Below, in pieces: positions 57,901-64,000 of a stretch of DNA of 64,000 nt (position 1 is the first letter of the stretch; each line of letters starts with the position of its first letter). Made by a program: the position numbers and the translations under genes. Under the pieces are notes generated by a model that worked only from the letters and a program-made list of their open reading frames with translations, did no database searches and was not told where the DNA came from. This DNA comes from Nipponacmea schrenckii (taxonomy: Eukaryota > Mollusca > Gastropoda > Lottiidae): positions 25,812,338 to 25,876,337 of the forward strand of contig CM060199.1 of assembly GCA_030562195.1 (NCBI GenBank), given 5' to 3'.

Positions 57901-60772
57901 ATTATTCTACACGGTTGACTTACTTATAAGGTGCAGCTCGCAATATTATCCAGTAAGCTCATAAAAACGGACAGCTAAAATCGGAGCCTTAATTTTAAAA
58001 TTTGTCGCGGTCAAAGGGGGAATAATTTGGCCATTTGGGTAATCTTGGGTTGCAACGTATTATTCTACACATTTGACTGACTTATGAGGTGCAGCTCGCA
58101 ATATTATCCAGTAAGCTCATAAAAACGGACAGCTAAAATCGGAGCCTTAATTTCAAAATTTGTCGTGGTCAAAGGGGGAATAATTAGGATAATCTTGGGT
58201 TGCACAGTATTATTATATGGTTGACTGACATATAAGGTGCAGCTTATTCAATATGCACATGATAATGCATAGTGGAACAAGAATATTTTGAGGTTTTCAT
58301 AGCTGTGGACTGTTACTGAACTACCTGGGTGATTCAAACCCCACTTATCAGTATTTTAGGCTAATGTTTTAAGGAATAATAAAAGCTAAGCACAACCGAA
58401 AGGAGCTTCAACTACTGTTTTCATGGTGTCTTCCCAGTTTGTCCCTTCCATCTTCACCCCCTCCCATTCCGCCCCTTATTTCTTCCCAGTTCACCCCTTT
58501 CCTGTTTTGCCCCTTTACCACTCCGTCCCTTCCAATTTCACCCCTTTCCATTTCGCCCCATTCCCAGATCGCCACAGATGGAAGGGGCTAAATGGGAATA
58601 AACCGTTTTCATACAGCAGTATTTAAGTTTAGAATGATATTAGTAGTAAATATATAATCCAAATGTTTTATACCTTAAATAATGAGCTGCAGCTTACTTA
58701 CGTATAATGGACACAATGTGCAGCTTACAACTAAGTTTTGTACTTACTGCAACCCATAAGTGAAAATATGCACAACTCTTCTGAGTCGGTACGTCCGTCC
58801 GTCCGTCCGTCCGTCTGTCCACAATTGCTCGTAAACACTCTACACGGTGTAATTCTTGACGGATTTAGATGAAACTTAATATGAGTGTTTATGATCACGC
58901 AAGGATGAACCCTATTGAAAATCAGCGAAATCGGAAAAAAATTAGTATGAGTTCGTGCCCTTGTTCTTGAATGGCTCGTAAACACTCTACAACGTGCAAT
59001 TCTTGACCGATTTAGATGAAACTTGGTGTGAGAGTATGTTATAACTCAAGGATAAAGCCTATCGAAAATCAGCGAAATCGAAAAACATTTAGTATGAGTT
59101 ATTGCCCTTGTTCTTGAAAACGCGTTCAATTTTAGCTTGTAAACATTCTTGAGAGAACAATTTTTAATGGATTTTAATGAAACTTGGCCTGAGTATTTGT
59201 TATCACCCAAGGATGAAGCCTATTGAAAACCAGTCAAATCGAAAAAAAATTAATATCAGTTATTGCCCTTGTTTTTGAAAACGCGTTCAATTTTTAGCTT
59301 GTAAACACTCTACGAAGCACAGTTATTGACCGATTTTGACGAAACTTGCTGAAATTGTTTAATATCACCCAAGAATGAACCCTTTTGAAAATAGCACATA
59401 TCGAAATATATTTAATAGGAATTATTGCCCTTGTTCTATAATATGTGTTGGATTTTTGCCTTGTAAACACTCTACAAGTCACAATTCTTGAGCGATTTTG
59501 ACATAACTTGGCATGAGTATTTGTAATCACCTAAGGATGAACCCTATTGAAATTCAGTTAAATCGAAAAATATTTAGTATCAGTTATTGCCCTTGTGTTT
59601 GAAAACGCGTTCAATTTTAGCTTGTAAGCACTCTAGAAAGAACAATTCTTAATGGATTTTGATAAAACTTGGCTTGAGTATTTGTTTTTACCCAAGGATG
59701 AACCCTATTATTTATCAAAAAAATAGAAATATATTTAGTGTCAGTTATAGCCCTTGTTTTTGAAAACGCGTTCAATTTTAGCTTGTAAACACTCTAGAAA
59801 GAACAATTTTTAATGGATTTTGATGTAACTTGGCTGAAGTATTTGTTGTCTCCCAAGGATGAACCCTATTGAAAATCGAAAAATATTTAGTACAAGTTAT
59901 TGACCTTGTTTTTGAAAACGCGTTCAATTTAACTCGTAAACACTCTAGAAAGAACAATTTTGAATGGATTTTGATGAAACTTGGCTTTAGTATTTGTTTT
60001 CTCACAAGGATAAACCCTATTGAAAATCAGATAAATCGAAAAATATTTAGTGTCAGTTATTGCGCCTGTTTTCAAAAACGCTTTCAACTTTTGGCTTGTG
60101 AGCACTCTAAACATTCCTTTTTGACAAAACTCGCTGAAATTGTTTAATATCAACCAAGGATGAGCCTTATTAAGAATTAAAAATATCAAAATATTTTTAA
60201 GGGTGAACCCTATTGCAAATCATAAAAATACCGAAAAATATTTAATGAGTTGTTATTAGGTACAATTCTTGACAGTTTTTAATGAAACTAGAGACCCTAG
60301 AAAAAAATAGGTTGGAAGGTTGAATTTTTCATTCCACTTATTGTAACCTTACTGAAAAGTTTTTATTTGAAATAAATGCTGCCAGTGGGCGTATATTACC
60401 TTGCCTGGCAAGCTATCTTATCAAGACATAACAAGACCCACATACAAACACATAAAATCTGCATACTTAACACTCTGTAATTGTGGTGCTATTTCACCCT
60501 TTTTTGTTGCCAGCTGCACTTTAATACATTCAATTCGTTCATTCCGTTTGTAATTACTCCTATTAAAACCGATTAAGTTTATTCATGTGGATACTTCAGT
60601 ATAAATCTTAACCTTGTAATTTACAATATCATTAATAATAAAACTTTAAATTGATCAGATATTGATTTTATTTAATAATTTTTTATTTACTTCTAGCCCA
60701 TTAAACACATTGGATCACTACGTATATTTGATCACTATACAAAATTACTGTCCAAGGCAAGGCTCATCAAAG
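51922..60772 (+). CDS. Candidate host gene, first two coding exons (MGQTPVVNP / PIKHIGSLRIFDHYTKLL...)
   Basis: Exon 1 is 51922-51948 (MGQTPVVNP) with a strong donor GTAAGT. Exon 2 is 60697-60772, acceptor TTCTAG, reading PIKHIGSLRIFDHYTKLLSK ARLIK, donor GTATGT. Both phases fit (0 into 0; exon 2 ends in phase 1). The two are separated by about 8.7 kb consisting almost entirely of transposons, which suggests a host gene rather than part of a TE. The start is a possible N-myristoylation site (MGQTP) but could equally be a short N-terminus of another kind. I do not recognise the protein. The remaining exons would lie beyond 62 kb, past the Tc1 relic and the N gap. Confidence 0.45.
52063..52335. 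repeat. ~110-bp tandem repeat, about 2.5 units
   Basis: 'cgatcatacgatc(g/t)ga', 'aagcgaaccacaatcagc' and 'acttattacaaatt' motifs recur in the same order in the intron of the candidate gene. Confidence 0.65.
52374..52433. repeat. Near-perfect hairpin with 27-bp arms
   Basis: CGCACACGACGGACTTTTGT... pairs with ...ACAAAAGTCCGTCGTGTGCG around a 3-base loop, with one bulged C. It precedes the MADF-like frame by about 190 bp and could be a Harbinger terminus folded back. Confidence 0.8.
52620..52776 (+). pseudogene. MADF/Myb-like DNA-binding protein fragment of a Harbinger element
   Basis: The frame starts MAELVWTLKKEEIFVEKWPE and continues KPCLYGVSSPDYADRIKKESALSDIA to a donor (ACAG/GTAAAT). The KPCLY-DVSSPDY-KKxAL-EIA pattern is the MADF-type domain carried as a second gene by PIF/Harbinger transposons, which binds the element ends for the transposase. 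Only this first exon is visible; it faces the Harbinger transposase on the other strand at 54.0-54.5 kb. Confidence 0.65.
52850..53341. other. Intronic spacer
   Basis: No gene recognised; may include remains of the Harbinger element. Confidence 0.35.
53346..53824. mobile_element. TTAA-flanked non-autonomous element, 479 bp
   Basis: TTAA at 53342-53345 and 53825-53828. Inverted termini AGGGGCCCAGGCTTGATTT and the complement of the right end (AGCGGCCCAGGCTTTATTT) match at 17 of 19. TTAA duplications suit piggyBac or Kolobok groups. The inside carries about 180 bp also found inverted at 54515-54690. Confidence 0.75.
53463..53640 (+). repeat. Inverted copy (arm 1) shared with the Harbinger transposase 5' region
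   Basis: 'ccgtgctgtacgcggctggt', 'cagtcagtctgaaaattgtg' and 'ccaatatggcgggac' occur here and, inverted, at 54515-54690, where ATGGCGGGACATTAT is the start of the transposase frame. Confidence 0.85.
54013..54528 (-). pseudogene. Harbinger transposase (DDE_Tnp_4 type), C-terminal part
   Basis: The minus-strand frame starts MAGHYNILRHLFSLDLA and holds INYHIIGDDAFPLRTDLIKP (second catalytic Asp region), FPQRHLDREQRIFNYRFSRA, then RRVVENAFGILANRFRVF (catalytic Glu) and IILAACCLHNFF. These are standard Harbinger blocks. Length is 171 residues against roughly 350-400 for intact members; the first catalytic Asp block is absent, so the copy is truncated at its N-terminus. It faces the MADF-like exon at 52.6 kb. 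Confidence 0.8.
54515..54690 (-). repeat. Inverted copy (arm 2) of 53463-53640
   Basis: Matches arm 1 in reverse complement apart from a replaced middle of about 50 bp. Confidence 0.85.
54691..54845 (+). repeat. SINE-like repeat, second copy
   Basis: 'ccctggcaaaatttccctca' plus 'ttgcacactgca' matches the piggyBac-internal repeat at 4055-4090. The element boundary is near 54700 and 54840. Confidence 0.45.
54928..56841 (+). pseudogene. C-terminal half of the tyrosine-recombinase-like multicopy family
   Basis: Exons 54928-55046, 55301-55383, 55636-55751 and from 56491, all GT-AG with consistent phases. They read LLTSTSLRKYMATVTQ, VLDLKGNEMEWVINHLGYTM, DVHKIHDR and IVERSQIAKLLLIQDN. In the family I recall, the pattern is LRKHxAT...LGH...HREYYRL, resembling the R-K-H, L-G-H and Tyr boxes of tyrosine recombinases. 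Here LGH is LGY and the Tyr is replaced (HKIHDR), so catalysis should be lost. A TAA at 55706-55708 cuts exon 3. The last exon holds an acidic stretch and, in another frame from 56632, a basic SANT-like tail (KRVFAKHFDSVTRPNPKD) with a 16-base G run. Crypton relationship is inferred. Confidence 0.6.
55992..56280. mobile_element. Foldback MITE inside the recombinase-like relic
   Basis: Inverted arms of about 55 bp: 'actataactatatttcaata' and 'gatagagctcattctcagct' on the left, their complements on the right at about 56225-56280. About 180 bp of unrelated centre. It lies in the intron between the third and fourth exons of the relic. No clear target duplication. Confidence 0.7.
56845..57128. other. 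Intronic spacer
   Basis: No feature recognised. Confidence 0.4.
57133..57443. mobile_element. TTAA-flanked MITE, 311 bp, long TIRs
   Basis: TTAA at 57129-57132 and 57444-57447. The arms of more than 100 bp start AGGGAAACTGTCCTCTA and end TAGAGGATAGTTTCCCT. The arms also share 'gatgattcatctaa' and 'gtctgttacc'. No coding sequence. Confidence 0.85.
57480..58260. repeat. ~160-bp tandem repeat, about five units
   Basis: Units share 'gataatcttgggttgca' (variants), 'ggtgcagctcgcaatattat' and 'aaaacggacagctaaaatcg'. The middle units are closest to each other. Confidence 0.85.
58430..58570. repeat. Pyrimidine-rich ~19-bp repeat
   Basis: About seven drifting units of 'ttcaccccttccatttcgcc', strongly strand-asymmetric (C/T). 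Confidence 0.7.
58720..60419 (+). mobile_element. Second element with ~160-bp internal tandem repeats
   Basis: It begins near a (GTCC)n stretch at 58790-58820 and carries about nine units with 'gtaaacactctacaa', 'gattttgatgaaacttgg', 'aaggatgaaccctattgaaa' and 'agttattgcccttgttcttg'. It ends with the same 'ctgccagtgggcgtat ... ggcaagctatctt' as the element at 24330-26011. The internal units of the two elements differ. The exact left end is uncertain. Confidence 0.65.
60420..60696. other. End of the long intron
   Basis: Pyrimidine-rich towards the acceptor TTACTTCTAG at 60696. Nothing else recognised. Confidence 0.4.
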
Positions 60773-60779
60773 GTATGTA

Positions 60780-62001
60780 CTGAGTACACATGAAAACTCA
60801 CCACTTGAAAAAGTCAATATTTAAATTCAAATTTTTGGCAAATGCGCAACATTTTGCACGCACACCACGTGAAAAATGAGTTTCACTCCGGATTGTGCAC
60901 ACATTACCTTAAAAAGCATGTGAATCCGAATAAAATGTCACTTCTTCACTGACACTAAAACGCCGACACGATGCCGCGACTTACAGCCCCTGAACGGGAA
61001 CGTGCCATTGGCATGCTTCAAAATGGCGCCAGCACCAGGGAAGCAAGACTCCATCAAAGGTTTCTGCAAACGGGAAGCACTCGGGACCGTCCTCGACCGG
61101 GTAAACAACGTGTGACAACGGCACGACAGGACCGTCAGATCGTACGATACTGGATCATGGATCATGCCCTAGACCGAGCACTACCAGCGACTAGAACGGC
61201 TGCTCAAGTACCAGGACGACGTGGATTAATGCAGCCCAACACCGTAAGGAACCGTCTGCGAGCCACAGATTTCACTTAAGGAACGCAGATGGCCGTATAC
61301 ATGTTTGACGGAGACATGGTGAACGTTATTACGCCGACTGTGTTGTTCAGACGGACCGTTGGGGTGGTGGCAGCGTTATGGTGTGGGGTGAAATAAGCTT
61401 CCGTCACAGAACCCCTCACCATCTCAGCAGTGGAATGGTGAACGCCGTCTACTACCGGCACCAGGTGCTGCAGAACCATGTCGTGTCGTTCTTCAACCAA
61501 CACCACGATGTTTACACGTTTCAACAGGACAACGCAAGGGTGTCCATGCAGTACCTTGCACAGCAGAACATCCCCGTGCTTCAGTGGCCAGCTCTGTCAC
61601 CCGACCTCTTCCCTATCGAGCACTTATGGGATGAAATTGCACGACGTCTTTCACGTCTACGCCAGATGAACAGCATCCGGCAACATGAGGTTGCTTTTGT
61701 TCAGGAGTGGATTGCTATCCCTCAGAACAGAACACTATCCAGAGACTGATCAACTCCATGCAACGACGATGCACCGCATGTGTCAATGCAACTGGCGGTC
61801 ACACCCTTTATTGACTTTCCTGTTTGACCCCTACACCAGTCTCGCTCGCGCATTAACATTATCGTGAATAAAATTTAATGATGTTTACATGTCATCTTAA
61901 ATCATTCATTTATCTCAAAAGCATCATAAGTATATACTTCACATATCAACCCGTGGAGTTATTCCAGATTTCGTGAGTGGCGCGTTTTCATATGGACTGA
62001 G
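60780..62001 (+). mobile_element. Tc1/mariner-type element, 1222 bp
   Basis: Flanked by TA (60778-60779 and 62002-62003). Termini CTGAGTACACATGAAAACTC and the complement of the right end (CTCAGTCCATATGAAAACGC) are imperfect inverted repeats of about 30 bp. It contains a broken Tc1-type transposase. The left end directly follows the GTATGT donor of the candidate host exon. Confidence 0.8.
60971..61749 (+). pseudogene. Tc1-type transposase, broken
   Basis: The N-terminus (60971, MPRLTAPERERAIGMLQNGA, then HQRFLQTGSTRDRPRPGK) is the paired-like DNA-binding part, with a deletion after STREA. After PNTVRNRLRATDF a stop follows, and the stretch to 61378 lacks the first catalytic Asp region. The second half (61378-61749) reads MVWGEISFRHRTP, VYTFQQDNARV (second Asp), LQWPALSPDLFPIEHLWDEI (third acidic position, Tc1 DD34E region). 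About 50-60 residues appear missing overall, so it is inactive. Family enzymes excise and insert at TA. Confidence 0.85.
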
Positions 62002-62062
62002 TATATTTTGAAATTAAAGTTGTCAGGCAACAAGCAGTACAGGTAAAGAGTTTTATTTTAAG

Positions 62063-62562
62063 NNNNNNNNNNNNNNNNNNNNNNNNNNNNNNNNNNNNNN
62101 NNNNNNNNNNNNNNNNNNNNNNNNNNNNNNNNNNNNNNNNNNNNNNNNNNNNNNNNNNNNNNNNNNNNNNNNNNNNNNNNNNNNNNNNNNNNNNNNNNNN
62201 NNNNNNNNNNNNNNNNNNNNNNNNNNNNNNNNNNNNNNNNNNNNNNNNNNNNNNNNNNNNNNNNNNNNNNNNNNNNNNNNNNNNNNNNNNNNNNNNNNNN
62301 NNNNNNNNNNNNNNNNNNNNNNNNNNNNNNNNNNNNNNNNNNNNNNNNNNNNNNNNNNNNNNNNNNNNNNNNNNNNNNNNNNNNNNNNNNNNNNNNNNNN
62401 NNNNNNNNNNNNNNNNNNNNNNNNNNNNNNNNNNNNNNNNNNNNNNNNNNNNNNNNNNNNNNNNNNNNNNNNNNNNNNNNNNNNNNNNNNNNNNNNNNNN
62501 NNNNNNNNNNNNNNNNNNNNNNNNNNNNNNNNNNNNNNNNNNNNNNNNNNNNNNNNNNNNNN
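62063..62562. other. Assembly gap, exactly 500 N
   Basis: Placeholder-length gap. The next exon of the candidate host gene may be nearby. Confidence 0.98.
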
Positions 62563-62719
62563 TTTATAATGTGCAAATTCCCAGCTTTCAAGCAATATAT
62601 AAATCAATATGTATAAATAAAATTGCGAAAAGTTTAAGAATAAAATTACACTCTAATTAAACAGATATAAATAAACAGGTCATAAAGTCTGATTGTGTTA
62701 ATTTCTTATCTTTTGGTCA

Positions 62720-63660
62720 AGACACAAATTTTGACATTTCCAGTTAAAGTATCACAACCAATCAAAACAAGTCATTAGACTTTGTGGGCGTGGTTAAGCC
62801 CAGATATTTTACATCACTGTGTGTATTTTTCTTTCAATCGAAATAGGGTCTCGGAGGATCAGTCAATATGTGTTATTTTGATGGACATGTATATAGAATC
62901 TATAACCGATTGCCGAAATTTATATGGAAACTGATTTTTGAATTTTTAATTTGATTTTGATTTAATTACGATTAAAAATTATAAAAACTTCGAAGGTGTA
63001 TATTGTGACGTTGACCTTTGGCGATCTTTATATCTGTACATATGTGATAGTTCTATCCAATGACATATTAAGCTTTATAGCAAAATGTAAACTTTCGGTT
63101 TATCGGCAATTCACAAATTTTGACATTTCCAGTTGAAGTTTCCAAAACAAGTCAATGGACTTTGTAGGCGTGGTTAAGCCCAGATATTTTTTACATCACA
63201 AACCTTAATGATTGCCAGTCTATAAACAAACTCAAATGTCACGTGTTAAATCATGAATAAATCATCTCTCCCAATAATCGCAAAATCAATCTACATTCTA
63301 TCCTTAAATGACAGCCAGGAGACCAACAAATTCTAAATAGCTCGAAAGCTGCAGAACTGTTACAAACAGGTCTACTTATTCTTTCCAATGGTGTATAACA
63401 CTTGATATTTGATCAAAATTGCACGTTTTAAATTTGCAAACTTTGTAATTTCTTCTATACTAACTGTGTGTATTTTTCTTTAAATCGAAATAGGGTCTCG
63501 GAAGATAATTCAATTTGTGTTATTTTGATGTACATGTATATAGAATCTATTGCCGAAATATATATGGAAACCGATTTTTGAATTGTTATTTTGATTTTGA
63601 TTTTTTTACGATTAAAAATTAATCCAGTTAAAATGATTCAAAGATATTATATATCTTAAA
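62720..63660. repeat. Dispersed repeat with internal direct duplications
   Basis: 'cacaaattttgacatttcca' ... 'gggcgtggttaagcccagat' occurs at about 62724-62810 and again at 63112-63190. 'atcgaaatagggtctcgga' ... 'gaaac(t/c)gatttttgaat' occurs at about 62838-62945 and 63482-63590. Parts resemble 37.9-38.0 and 43.9-44.1 kb. Non-coding. Confidence 0.75.
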
Positions 63661-64000
63661 TAAAAGGAATGATTATTCATTTCTCGTTGTGGGCGATGTA
63701 TGATATGGAATATTTGGAAGGAAATGACAACCTTTAGAATTCTAAATGATATTCTCTTAAGCAAAAATAATGTACAGGTGAGAGGACTAGTGGTATAAGG
63801 GACGGAACTCTATAAAATACACTCTTAAAGATGTAAAGCCGCGCTGTTAATTTTATGGCTCTATGTTATACCATGGCAACTTGCCACAAATTGCAGGATC
63901 TAATGTTCCTACTACACCTAAATTAAGATTGATAAATAAATAAATAAACAAATTAAAAGTATCAACGATCTGGAAAGTTAATTTAATCCGAGATCAATTT
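63661..64000. other. AT-rich right edge
   Basis: No gene or defined repeat recognised. Confidence 0.4.

Overview
This is a stretch of eukaryotic, very AT-rich, repeat-dominated genome. Canonical GT-AG introns, a galectin gene with a proline-rich linker exon, and a mix of piggyBac, Kolobok-like, Mutator-like, Harbinger, Tc1, tyrosine-recombinase-like, LINE, Penelope-like and LTR elements point to a marine invertebrate animal. A lophotrochozoan, probably a bivalve mollusc, is my best inference; nothing here proves it. Two runs of exactly 500 N (30858-31357 and 62063-62562) are scaffold gaps.

Layout. 1-3.5 kb: the end of a LINE ORF1 (minus strand), then a coding 27-bp minisatellite joined to a short zinc-finger segment, then a 20-bp minisatellite. 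3.5-18.35 kb: an array of a 70-bp satellite of roughly 130 monomers, invaded by a 3.07-kb piggyBac element, a 1.67-kb TTAA element with a THAP-domain remnant (Kolobok-like), and a 624-bp long-TIR element with 9-bp target duplications (Mutator-like). 18.4-21.7 kb: a four-exon minus-strand gene of a multicopy transposase-like family with a CDNCSGQNKN motif. 22.4-27.2 kb: a fragment of a tyrosine-recombinase-like family, cut by a decayed LINE which is itself split by a 1.7-kb element with internal tandem repeats. 27.2-30.6 kb: a 1.09-kb repeat in three tandem copies.

31.5-37.5 kb: a galectin gene whose carbohydrate-recognition exons lie in a 2.3-kb tandem duplication. The only coding difference I see between the copies removes the key binding histidine in the second. 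38.0-43.5 kb: a complete minus-strand Ty3/gypsy-type LTR retrotransposon with two 209-bp LTRs identical by eye but with three frame breaks in its coding region. 44.6-48.3 kb: a 5'-truncated LINE with RNase H, a 68-bp-arm palindrome, a CTCG/CGAG-rich low-complexity block and a Penelope-like GIY-YIG fragment. 48.8-51.5 kb: a Mutator-type element with a PHD-like finger, long repetitive TIRs and 14-16-bp flanking direct repeats.

51.9-60.8 kb: two candidate exons of an unrecognised host gene (MGQTPVVNP, then PIKHIGSLRIF...) bracket an intron of about 8.7 kb. It is filled with Harbinger pieces, a TTAA element, another tyrosine-recombinase-like relic, MITEs and tandem repeats. A decayed Tc1-like element begins just after the second exon's splice donor. 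62.6-64 kb is dispersed repeat.

Apart from the galectin and the candidate MGQTPVVNP gene, almost everything is transposon-derived, so the window reads as a record of nested insertions. Small indels in open frames recur across unrelated elements, including the LTR element with identical LTRs. Residual assembly indels are therefore a real alternative to biological decay for many of the broken genes.
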